A stretch of 31,781 nucleotides of DNA from Gemmatimonadota bacterium (lineage in GTDB: Bacteria > GCA-2686955), in contig NYZA01000011.1 in the NCBI GenBank assembly GCA_002686955.1, forward strand, positions 1 to 31,781. Reading direction: 5' to 3'. The notes beneath the pieces were generated by a model. The model worked only from the letters and a program-made list of their open reading frames with translations. It did not search any database and was not told the origin of the DNA. Shown in pieces: positions 16,034-23,389 of this stretch. The position numbers and the translations under genes were made by a program. Each line of letters opens with the position of its first letter. Position 1 is the first letter of the stretch.

Positions 16034-17377
16034 CTACTCCGCGGGCGGCCGCTCCGTCGGGATGGTGCGAACCGCAAGCGCCGACCCGTCCGTGATCACC
16101 TCTACGTGACCGGTGATATCTCGACGGAACGAAGCCCCCGGCACGATCGAATCCGAGCGAAAGACCGTAGCTCCTTCGTCCCACAGGATGTTGATCACAC
16201 CATCGGCCGGCAAAGCGTACTCCACCTGGCTGGCATCGATCGGAACCAGCGCCACTCGGGCCCCGACATCGCTGGCCCAGGAACGCTCGGTCGCGTCACT
16301 CGAGCCATGGTGCCCCACCTTTAGCACCAGCGCACCGAGTCCACCCGCGAAACGGCCTCGAACCTGGTCGATCAGAGGGGATTCCGCATCACCGGTATAG
16401 ATCAGGTCGACATCTCCGTAGCTGAGTCGGAAGACGAGGGAAGAGTTGTTCTCGTTGGTTCCATACTCGCTTGCCGGAGCGAAGGGATTGCCCGCATTGA
16501 GCACGAGCACATCGAGCTCGGGGCCGAAGTCGAGAAGGTCGCCGGTTTGCGGTTCGATCACTTCGGCTCCTCCCGATTCGACGCACGAGCGTAGCCAACT
16601 GTAGGTGCCGGCCTTCGAGGTGATGAACGGGGTCGAAAAGTAGACCGCCCCGACATCGTAGGCCGGGCTAGAACAGGGTGAAAAAAGTGTCGCCTCGAGG
16701 CCGGTGTAGTGATCGGCGTGCAGGTGGGTGATCACGAGATCGTCGATCTGGTTCCCCTCCGGTGTCGACACGCCGAGCTTGTCTCTGAGGAAGCGCTGGA
16801 AGCTACCCTGATTGTCCCAGCTCCCGGTGTCGATGAGGACGCGCCGCCCCGAGGGAGTCTCGATCAGGTGGGCATCGCCCCACCCCACGTCGATCATGGT
16901 CGCGCGCAGGAAGTTCGGGGTCGAGGGCGGGGGCCAACCCTGGATCGCCGCGCGCATCGCCCCGATCTCATGAATCTGGTCGTCCTCTCCGGTGACGAAG
17001 ACCTTCACATCGAGGGAATCGCGCGTCTGCTCGGGCCAGGCCAGCAGAGCAAAGCTCCCGGCCGTGTCGGCCGGCGCGTTCTCGGGGGCCCAGGCGAACA
17101 CGGTGGCGCGCTCGCCCGGCAGAGCGACCTCCGCCTTGGGAACGCCCGGCACTGAAGACATCCACCGTATTCGGTCGCCCTCGAACACGATGGAGGACGA
17201 TTCCGGGGGCGGGGGCTCGACCGGCGGGTTATCGGGAGGACTGAAGGGGTTCTCTTCGGCCCTTCCGCAAGCGGCCGCGGCAACGAAGAGGAGGATCGCC
17301 GATCGATGTGGAAGGGAGCGGCGGCGACCGCTACCATTCGGCGGTCTCGAAGTGTCCTCTATTTCACGTTTTGTCAT
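16034..17377 (-). CDS. ComEC-like metallo-beta-lactamase lipoprotein
   Basis: This 447-residue exported protein has a lipoprotein signal (basic RRRSLPHR, hydrophobic SAILLFVAAAAC, lipobox AAAC with Cys about 37) and then a Pro-rich linker. Residues about 157-400 form a metallo-beta-lactamase domain of the ComEC C-terminal type: TMIDVGWGDAHLIE, the zinc motif THLHADHYTG (about 217-226), IYTGDAES and LKVGHHGSSDATERSW. The ComEC membrane channel is absent, so it is a stand-alone hydrolase, perhaps a nuclease or phosphodiesterase outside the cytoplasm. The ATG (complement of 17375-17377) is forced, because only rare codons and then a stop lie upstream in frame. It diverges from the nucleotidase gene with overlapping start codons, and converges on thiE. 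Confidence 0.82.
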   Translation of the reverse strand: MTKREIEDTSRPPNGSGRRRSLPHRSAILLFVAAAACGRAEENPFSPPDNPPVEPPPPESSSIVFEGDRIRWMSSVPGVPKAEVALPGERATVFAWAPENAPADTAGSFALLAWPEQTRDSLDVKVFVTGEDDQIHEIGAMRAAIQGWPPPSTPNFLRATMIDVGWGDAHLIETPSGRRVLIDTGSWDNQGSFQRFLRDKLGVSTPEGNQIDDLVITHLHADHYTGLEATLFSPCSSPAYDVGAVYFSTPFITSKAGTYSWLRSCVESGGAEVIEPQTGDLLDFGPELDVLVLNAGNPFAPASEYGTNENNSSLVFRLSYGDVDLIYTGDAESPLIDQVRGRFAGGLGALVLKVGHHGSSDATERSWASDVGARVALVPIDASQVEYALPADGVINILWDEGATVFRSDSIVPGASFRRDITGHVEVITDGSALAVRTIPTERPPAE

Positions 17378-19052
17378 GAGAAAGGTCCGCCGCGTGTCGC
17401 ATCAATCCGGGATCCGCGCCCTCGCCGCGAGCTGGGCGGCCGCGACGCTCATCCTCTGCTCTGGCGCACCTGCTCAGGCGGAACGCCCCCACGTCGGAGC
17501 ACGCGAAGGGGTCCTCCGTGTCCATCTGCTCCACACCAATGATATCCACGGGTACCTCGGAGCGCGAGAAGCGGGTTTCATGAACCCCGAGTTTCCGCCG
17601 GCGCTCGGCGGAGCAGCCTCCGCGGCCGCCTATATCAAAAGGGTTCGCTCAGAAGCCGCCGTGGCGGGCGAAGGGGTCCTGCTTCTGGACGGCGGCGACG
17701 TCTTCCAGGGCACTCGGCTCGGTGAGAGCACCAAGGGCGGGGCGATCATCGAGTGGATGAACGAGATCGGCTACGACGCGATGGTCCTGGGCAACCACGA
17801 CTTCGATGTGGGATGGGAGAACGCGCGACGCCTGGCTCGGATGGCCGAGTTTCCGGCGCTGGGTGCGAACGTGGCGATCGCCGAGACGGGGGAGCGCGTA
17901 GCCTGGGCGGAACCGTACACGATCGTCGAGACGGCCGGCGTCCGCTTCGGGATCGTCGGCATCGTGACCCGCGACACCAAGAGCCTCGTGCCGGCGGATC
18001 AGCTCGGCAATGTCGACTTCCTGCCCGCCGACGAAACCGTTAGACGCTACGCGCCGGAGATGAGAGAGAAGGGTGCCGAGGTCATGGTCGCCCTGGGCCA
18101 TATCGGCGTGCCCCCCGGCTACGAGACCAGAATGGAGTCGGTCGAGCAGAAGGTCGCGCTCTCGCCGGACGAACGCGAGGGCGGGCTCAACGCCCAAGAG
18201 CTCGTCCACGCGGTGACTGAGATCGACATCATGGTCGGAGGCCACATCCATTGGGGTCTGCGCAAGCCGTACGAAGACCCGATCACGCATACGGTCTGCT
18301 TCCAGACCTACGGCCGCATGTCGGGCCTGGGGCACATCGTTCTGCTCATCGATGAGCAGACCCACACCTTCGCCGGCTATGAATTCGCGCACGCCGACGG
18401 TGCCGAGGTCACGCTCTTCACCGATTACGTATGGCCGAACCCGGAGCACAAGCAGGCAATCGGAGCCGCGGTCGCGGTGGCCGAGGCCGGCATGGACGAG
18501 GTCGCGGGCATCGTGGAGGTTCACCTGGGACGCGGCGATGCCGAGCATATCTTGGGGCAGGTCGTGGCCGACGCCTTCCGGGAGGCGGCCGGCGCGGACG
18601 TGGCGTTCACCAATCGCGGCGGCATCCGCACCGAGCTCCGTCGCGGACCGGTGACGCCCCGGGACCTCTACGAAGTCCTCCCCTTCAACAACGAGCTGGA
18701 GCTCTTCGAAGTCACCGGCGAGACGCTCCGAGAGATCCTGGAGACCGGTGTCTCGGGTGGGCGCAGAGATCTCGAGCTCTCCGGCGCGCAGATCAGGGTC
18801 GACCAATCGAAGCCGGACGGCCAGAAGCTCGACCGCATCGAGATCGCCGGCGCCCCCATCGATCCCGCGGGCCACTACACCGTCGTCACGACCTCCTACC
18901 TGGCTCAGGGCTCGATCGGCTGGGACATTCTGCCCGAGCTCAGCTCGAAAAGCATCGGCATGAACGATCTGGAGGCCTTTCTGCGCTACATCGAAGCGCA
19001 CAGCCCGATCGCTCCCCACTTCGTACCCCGAATCGACCGGATCAACCAGTAG
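17376..19052 (+). CDS. Secreted 5'-nucleotidase / cyclic phosphodiesterase (UshA/YfkN family)
   Basis: This 558-residue protein has a signal peptide (basic RKVRR, hydrophobic ALAASWAAATLILCSG, cleavage near APAQA). The N-terminal metallophosphatase domain has HTNDIHG (Asp about 56, His about 58), LDGGDVFQGT, GNHDFDVG, ALGHIGVP and GGHIHWG. The C-terminal 5'-nucleotidase domain has FTNRGGIRTELRRGPVTP and LYEVLPFNNELELFEVTG. Such enzymes strip phosphate from nucleotides in the periplasm or outside the cell for salvage. ATG 17376 is chosen; GTG 17394 is a possible shorter start and GTG 17352 a longer one. No Shine-Dalgarno precedes the ATG. Its neighbour on the other strand is also an extracellular hydrolase of possible nucleic-acid role, so a joint nucleotide-scavenging function is a reasonable guess. 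Confidence 0.88.
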   Translation: MRKVRRVSHQSGIRALAASWAAATLILCSGAPAQAERPHVGAREGVLRVHLLHTNDIHGYLGAREAGFMNPEFPPALGGAASAAAYIKRVRSEAAVAGEGVLLLDGGDVFQGTRLGESTKGGAIIEWMNEIGYDAMVLGNHDFDVGWENARRLARMAEFPALGANVAIAETGERVAWAEPYTIVETAGVRFGIVGIVTRDTKSLVPADQLGNVDFLPADETVRRYAPEMREKGAEVMVALGHIGVPPGYETRMESVEQKVALSPDEREGGLNAQELVHAVTEIDIMVGGHIHWGLRKPYEDPITHTVCFQTYGRMSGLGHIVLLIDEQTHTFAGYEFAHADGAEVTLFTDYVWPNPEHKQAIGAAVAVAEAGMDEVAGIVEVHLGRGDAEHILGQVVADAFREAAGADVAFTNRGGIRTELRRGPVTPRDLYEVLPFNNELELFEVTGETLREILETGVSGGRRDLELSGAQIRVDQSKPDGQKLDRIEIAGAPIDPAGHYTVVTTSYLAQGSIGWDILPELSSKSIGMNDLEAFLRYIEAHSPIAPHFVPRIDRINQ

Positions 19053-19070
19053 AAGCCGCGTCGCAAGAGA

Positions 19071-19103
19071 AAGCCCCGTCAGGCTCTTCGCCGGACGGGG
19101 CTT
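19071..19103. terminator. Strong hairpin between convergent genes
   Basis: Perfect 10-bp stem AAGCCCCGTC (19071-19080) / GACGGGGCTT (19094-19103) with a 13-nt loop, placed 18 bp after the nucleotidase stop and 20 bp from the end of the opposite gene. The stem begins and ends with AA/TT but no long T-run follows, so it probably works in both directions as a moderate terminator. Confidence 0.75.
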
Positions 19104-19123
19104 CGATTCGAGTCGACCGGAGG

Positions 19124-19738
19124 TCAGTGGGAGTTGTTGGCCTTCATCTTCGACCAGCTGATCTCCTGGACACCGACACAAGGATTCTGGCCCGGAACCA
19201 TGACGCAGGCCCCGTCGGGCGCCTCGATGTGGAGGTCGTCGATCCAGACGATGTCTCCGGGATTGCTGTAGATGCGGGCTTCGATCCCGAGACCGGTGTG
19301 GCCATCCACGACCGTCCAGGTGTACTCGGTGTAATCCCAGCCTTCTCCCGTTCCGTAGTCGCTGTTCCCCCCGGCGGACCCGTTGTATCCGGTCAGATCG
19401 GCCGGCAAGTCGTCGTTCCAGTGCCCCCAGATTCTCGTGCTGGGTGCCGCGTCGGGTGACACATCGTATCGCCAATAACCGGCGGTCACGACATCCCCGT
19501 CTTGAAGTCCCCAAACGAAGCCGATGTATGCCTGGGGCGTGGAGGCGGCCAAGCGCTCGAGCTCGAGGCTTTGCGTGCCGCCATGAATCGGATCCCCCAC
19601 GAGAGTCGCCGTCAATCCGGCGTCGGGGAACATCCCCAGGACCGTCTCCGTGCCTTCCCAATCACAATCCAAGGTCTCGATCGCGCCGGCGCCGCCGGCC
19701 ATCAGCAATGCACCCGAAAGAACCAGAAGTTTCTTCAT
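19124..19738 (-). CDS. Secreted protein of unknown function, beta-sandwich-like
   Basis: This product of about 204 residues starts MKKLLVLSGALLMAGGAGAI, a classical signal peptide, with GGAG 9 nt upstream of the ATG (complement of 19736-19738); a longer frame to 19840 lacks support. The mature part has the look of a jelly-roll or carbohydrate-binding module: ETLDCDWEGTETVLG, then VGDPIHGGTQSLELER, YIGFVWGLQDGDVVTAGYWR, SDYGTGEGWDYTEYTW and YSNPGDIVWIDDLHIEAP. The 'event of interest, then WIDDLHIE' ending is typical of domains that bind sugars on secreted proteins. No catalytic residues can be assigned. It ends KMKANNSH with no obvious sorting tail. It stands alone between a terminator and the divergent trkA. 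Confidence 0.7.
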   Translation of the reverse strand: MKKLLVLSGALLMAGGAGAIETLDCDWEGTETVLGMFPDAGLTATLVGDPIHGGTQSLELERLAASTPQAYIGFVWGLQDGDVVTAGYWRYDVSPDAAPSTRIWGHWNDDLPADLTGYNGSAGGNSDYGTGEGWDYTEYTWTVVDGHTGLGIEARIYSNPGDIVWIDDLHIEAPDGACVMVPGQNPCVGVQEISWSKMKANNSH

Positions 19739-19895
19739 TACCGTTTTCTCCAGATTGTCGTAGAGCTGGTCTTCGCGTGGCATCTCCCGCTCCCCGGGCA
19801 AGCGCAGGCACGAAACCGCTATTCGCCGCAACGCAGGCAAGCGAACGCGATCCTACCGATGATTCGTTTGCTTTGCAACGCCCCGCGGGCGGGGG

Positions 19896-19924
19896 TTGAC
19901 CGCAGCCGGCCGCTGGCGCACGAT
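19896..19924 (+). promoter_or_regulatory. Candidate promoter of trkA-trkH, predicting a leaderless mRNA
   Basis: TTGACC (19896-19901), 17 bp, then CACGAT (19919-19924). Transcription would begin about 7 nt later, at 19931-19932, essentially on the trkA ATG (19933). No Shine-Dalgarno is present before that ATG, which agrees with leaderless initiation. The -10 box is weak. Confidence 0.4.
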
Positions 19925-19932
19925 GGCTTGCC

Positions 19933-21291
19933 ATGTACGCCATCGTCATCGGTGCGGGCGAGGTCGGCTTCCAAATCGCGCAGCGTCTTTCGGAAGAAGG
20001 TCACGACGTGATCGTGGTTGACTGCGACGAGGCTCGCCTCGAACGCTGCCGCGACCTCCTCGACGTCGCCACGATCTCCGGCTCGGGATCGCACGAACAG
20101 CCCTTGCGCGACGCCGAGATCGAACGCGCCGATCTCGTGGTCGCGGTGACCGACGTCGACGAGGTCAACATCGTCGGCTGCCTGATCGCCCGCGCATTCG
20201 ACGTGAAGAGGCGGCTGGCGCGGATCACCCATGTGGGGCCGGAAGGCGCTCGGTCGCGCCTGTCGGAGAGCGATCTGGGTCTCACACGCGTGATCAACCC
20301 CAACGAGGAGGCGGTGAGGGAGATCGACAACCTCTTGCACCACACGTCGGCCACCGAGGTCGTCGAGTACGCGCGCGGCAAGCTGACCATGGTGCGGGTG
20401 CCGGTCAACGACGGGGCGCCGATGGCCGGCAAAGAGCTCCGGGAGCTTTCGGCGGATACCGAAAACCGCTCGTTCACGATCGTCTCGATCCAAAGGGGTA
20501 GCCAGACGCTGATTCCCCATGGCGACGACCGGGTCGAAAACGGAGATCAGGTCTCGGTGATCTGTCGGACCGATGCGGTCGATGATGTGGCCTTTCTGGC
20601 CGGCCAGAGGAACGAGCCGATCAAGAGGGTCATGATCGTCGGAGGGGGCGACCTCGGCCGAAATCTCGCCAGGCGACTCGAGCGCGCCAAGATCTCGCCC
20701 ATCATCATCGAGCGCGATCGCAACGTCTGTATGCACCTCAACGAAAGCCTCGATTCGACCTTGGTTCTTCAGGGCGATGGAACCGATATTCAGCTCCTCA
20801 CCAGCGAAGGTGTCGGTGAGATGGACGCCTTCATTGCGCTGACTCCTGATGAAGAGAACAATATTCTCTCCTCGTTGATGGCCCGACATCATGGCTGCAA
20901 AAAGGTGATCACACTGATTCGCCGTTCGGATTACGTGGAGCTGATGCCTTCGATCGGTCTCGACGCGGTGATCTCGAAAAGGCTCTCGACGATCAGCGGA
21001 ATCCTGCGCTCGGTTCGACGAGCATCGATCGTATCGGTCACCCTTTTCAAGGACTCCGACGCCGAAGCGATCGAGGTGAGGGCGGCGAAGGGAGCGACCA
21101 TGGTCGATCGTCCGCTGAATCGACCCAGCAAATTCCCTCGCAATGCGGTAATCGGGGCCGTGATTCGGGGGGAGGCCGGAAAGGATGAAGTCGAACTGGC
21201 GTCCGGCAACACCGTGATCCAACCAGGCGATCGAGTGGTGGTCTTCGGATTGAAGGACGCCGTTCGAAAAGCTGAAAGCCTGATCGGGTGA
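19933..21291 (+). CDS. trkA: Trk potassium uptake regulatory subunit
   Basis: This 452-residue cytoplasmic protein has two RCK modules, each a Rossmann NAD(H)-binding TrkA_N domain plus a TrkA_C domain. The first begins MYAIVIGAGEVGFQIAQRLS (GxGxxG) and the second RVMIVGGGDLGRNLARRLER. TrkA_C segments are seen at about 140-220 (VRVPVNDGAPMAGKELREL ... DQVSVICRTD) and at the end (PGDRVVVFGLKDAVRKAESL). It binds nucleotide and gates the TrkH channel. The stop is 10 bp before trkH, on the same strand. There is no Shine-Dalgarno at the start (see the promoter entry). Confidence 0.93.
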   Translation: MYAIVIGAGEVGFQIAQRLSEEGHDVIVVDCDEARLERCRDLLDVATISGSGSHEQPLRDAEIERADLVVAVTDVDEVNIVGCLIARAFDVKRRLARITHVGPEGARSRLSESDLGLTRVINPNEEAVREIDNLLHHTSATEVVEYARGKLTMVRVPVNDGAPMAGKELRELSADTENRSFTIVSIQRGSQTLIPHGDDRVENGDQVSVICRTDAVDDVAFLAGQRNEPIKRVMIVGGGDLGRNLARRLERAKISPIIIERDRNVCMHLNESLDSTLVLQGDGTDIQLLTSEGVGEMDAFIALTPDEENNILSSLMARHHGCKKVITLIRRSDYVELMPSIGLDAVISKRLSTISGILRSVRRASIVSVTLFKDSDAEAIEVRAAKGATMVDRPLNRPSKFPRNAVIGAVIRGEAGKDEVELASGNTVIQPGDRVVVFGLKDAVRKAESLIG

Positions 21292-21301
21292 TCTGCGCAC
21301 A

Positions 21302-22909
21302 ATGCGTCTAGCAACAGTCCTCCACATGATCGGGGCGCTTCTCGTCGCACTCTCGGCGTGCATGTTGCTCACACTGGCCGTCAGTCTGCTTTCCGACGAT
21401 GGCATCTGGCGACAGTGGATCTCGGCGTTTTCACTCACGCTGCTCTCAGGCATCGGACTCTTCGTGGCCACCGGCTCCGCGGCCAGCCCCTCCGCCAAAC
21501 GAGAAACCAGCGACGCATTTTCCGCTCTCGCACGAGCTATACGTGAACTTCGATTCCGCGAGAGCCCAGAGGGCTCGGGCATCGGCGGAGCCCTCTTCCA
21601 GGTCCTTGGTCTGTTCGCTCAGTTCACGGAACCGGCCGACGACCTCAGGCGAAGCGAAGGCTTCGCGGCCGTATCGATCGGATGGGTCGCAATGGCGGTA
21701 TTCGGCGCCGTCCCCTTCTTGCTCTCCGGCTCGATCCCATCGATCACCGATGCCTTCTTCGAGACGATGAGCGGTTTCACCACCACGGGAGCCTCGATCC
21801 TCACCGACATCGAAGCCCTCAGTCCTTCGATCCTCTTCTGGCGCTCGCTCACGCACTGGATCGGAGGAATGGGGATCATCGTGCTCTCTCTGGCGATCCT
21901 CCCTTTTCTCGGTGTCGGCGGAATGCAGCTCTTTCGAGCCGAAGTTCCGGGGCCCGCCCCCGATCGCCTGCAGCCGCGGATCAAGGAGACCGCCAAGCTC
22001 CTCTGGGGTGTGTACGTCGCGCTTACCGTTCTCGAAATCGTGTCGCTGACTATCGCGGGCATGCCCTTGCTCGATTCATGTTGTCACGCTTTCGGCACGC
22101 TCGGAACCGGCGGATTCAGCACGAAGAACGGATCGATCGGTGCGTACGATAGCGCGGCGATCCACTGGATCATCATCGTATTCATGCTCTTTGCCGGCTC
22201 GAACTTTACGCTCCATTTCATGGCCTTGCGCAACAGGAGTATCAAAGGCTATCTAGGCGACGTTGAGTTTCGCATCTACGCACTGGTTACGATCGTTGTG
22301 GTCGCAACGATTTTCGGCATCCTGCAAATCGGTCGCTCAGGGACGACCGACACCAACGAGGCATTCCGGTCCGCGGCCTTCACCGTAGTGTCGCTGAGCA
22401 CATCGACCGGCTACGCGACCGCCGACTACGCGCAATGGGCGGTGCTCACGCATGCCCTGCTGCTGATCCTGATGTTCGTCGGGGGGTGCGCCGGATCGAC
22501 CGGAGGCGGTTTCAAAATGGTCAGAGCCGTGCTTCTGGTCCGCTTCACCCGGATCGAGCTGCGGCGCCTTCTTCACCCACGCGCGGTGATTTCGGTCAAG
22601 TACTCCAACCGGCGGGTGCCGGAGTCGATTATCCAAAACGTCCTCGGCTTCTTCCTACTCTACATGATCTTCCTCGGCCTCGGCGCGGTCTGCCTCACCT
22701 TCTTCGGCATCGACCTGATCACCGCGGGAACGGCGTCGTTGGCGTGTCTGAGCAACATCGGCCCCGGCCTGGGCGACGTGGGCCCCACGGCAAGCTACGC
22801 CTGGATGCCTGATGCGGCGAAGTGGCTCCTAGCGGCGTGGATGCTGCTCGGGCGCCTCGAGATCTACACGGTGCTGATCTTCTTCGCGCCGGAGCTCTGG
22901 CGGCGCTAG
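21302..22909 (+). CDS. trkH: Trk potassium uptake channel protein
   Basis: This 535-residue membrane protein of the TrkH/KtrB superfamily has four pore-loop repeats with their filter glycines: SGFTTTGASILTDIE, GTLGTGGFSTKNGSI, VSLSTSTGYATADYAQW and LSNIGPGLGDVGP. Long hydrophobic helices separate them, and it ends with the family-typical GRLEIYTVLIFFAPELWRR. It mediates K+ entry together with TrkA. The TAG stop (22907-22909) lies inside the CTAG terminus of the foldback element that follows. Potassium uptake also matters for pyruvate kinase, which generally needs K+, but no regulatory link is visible. Confidence 0.93.
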   Translation: MRLATVLHMIGALLVALSACMLLTLAVSLLSDDGIWRQWISAFSLTLLSGIGLFVATGSAASPSAKRETSDAFSALARAIRELRFRESPEGSGIGGALFQVLGLFAQFTEPADDLRRSEGFAAVSIGWVAMAVFGAVPFLLSGSIPSITDAFFETMSGFTTTGASILTDIEALSPSILFWRSLTHWIGGMGIIVLSLAILPFLGVGGMQLFRAEVPGPAPDRLQPRIKETAKLLWGVYVALTVLEIVSLTIAGMPLLDSCCHAFGTLGTGGFSTKNGSIGAYDSAAIHWIIIVFMLFAGSNFTLHFMALRNRSIKGYLGDVEFRIYALVTIVVVATIFGILQIGRSGTTDTNEAFRSAAFTVVSLSTSTGYATADYAQWAVLTHALLLILMFVGGCAGSTGGGFKMVRAVLLVRFTRIELRRLLHPRAVISVKYSNRRVPESIIQNVLGFFLLYMIFLGLGAVCLTFFGIDLITAGTASLACLSNIGPGLGDVGPTASYAWMPDAAKWLLAAWMLLGRLEIYTVLIFFAPELWRR

Positions 22910-23090
22910 CCCGCATTTCTCACGAGATTCCGTAGCGAGACCGTGCAGGTCCTTGTCCTGCCGGTGCTTCGTGCCGATTCGAAGCGGAGGCGTAGTGGTG
23001 CTACGTCGCACAAGGCGAAACGGTGGGAAGTGCCGGCAGGACAAGGACCTGTGCGGTCGCAGCAGGAATCTAGTGAGATATCCGGGCTAG
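22906..23090. repeat. 185-bp foldback (MITE/REP-like) element filling the trkH-lipoprotein gap
   Basis: The two ends are CTAGCCCG (22906-22913) and CGGGCTAG (23083-23090), and inverted similarity extends inward for about 58-59 nt per arm (about 49 matching positions by hand alignment). It culminates in a perfect 19-bp pair CAGGTCCTTGTCCTGCCGG (22946-22964) / 23033-23051. The 68-nt interior has two small hairpins, GCTTCG (22966-22971)/CGAAGC (22980-22985) and CGTAG (22991-22995)/CTACG (23001-23005). The terminal CTAG supplies the TAG stops of both flanking convergent genes. It has no coding capacity. It could be a non-autonomous mobile element, a REP-type unit, or a bidirectional terminator. 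Confidence 0.8.
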
Positions 23091-23317
23091 GATTCCGTCT
23101 CGGAACTCAGCTCGCTCAATCTGGCGCGGGCCTCCGCGGCCGCCTCGGTATCGGGGTACTTCTCGACCACCCGCTGGTAGAGCTTGGTCGCGTTCGGGAT
23201 ATTGCCCTGAGCCTCTTCGAACGCCGCGTGGTCGGCCATCTCGCGAGCCTTCCCCTCGGATCCCGCGCAGGACGAGAGAAGCGCGGCGAAGCCTATCGCC
23301 AGCAAGGACCGGTTCAT
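23087..23317 (-). CDS. Small TPR-like lipoprotein
   Basis: This 76-residue protein has a lipoprotein signal, MNRSLLAIGFAALLSSC, with lipobox LSSC. The mature part is one helical hairpin pair with tetratricopeptide character (EEAQGNIPNATKLYQRVVEK then YPDTEAAAEARARLSELS), like fragments of YbgF/BamD-type proteins. The family function is unknown. Its TAG stop (complement of 23087-23089) falls in the right CTAG end of the foldback element, so the original C-terminus may have been changed by the insertion. It diverges from the esterase gene across 72 bp. Only a weak GAGAG precedes the ATG. Confidence 0.72.
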   Translation of the reverse strand: MNRSLLAIGFAALLSSCAGSEGKAREMADHAAFEEAQGNIPNATKLYQRVVEKYPDTEAAAEARARLSELSSETES

Positions 23318-23389
23318 GTCGACTCTCGTGGCCAGGAGGTTATCGTTGCAAGTCGGACTTACGCATCCACCCTACCAGGAGAACCGCCG

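Noticed and set aside
17649-19661. A 670-codon open frame on the minus strand
   Set aside because: It is antisense to the nucleotidase gene across nearly its full length, has no domain signature or binding site, and is an expected shadow of strong GC3 bias.
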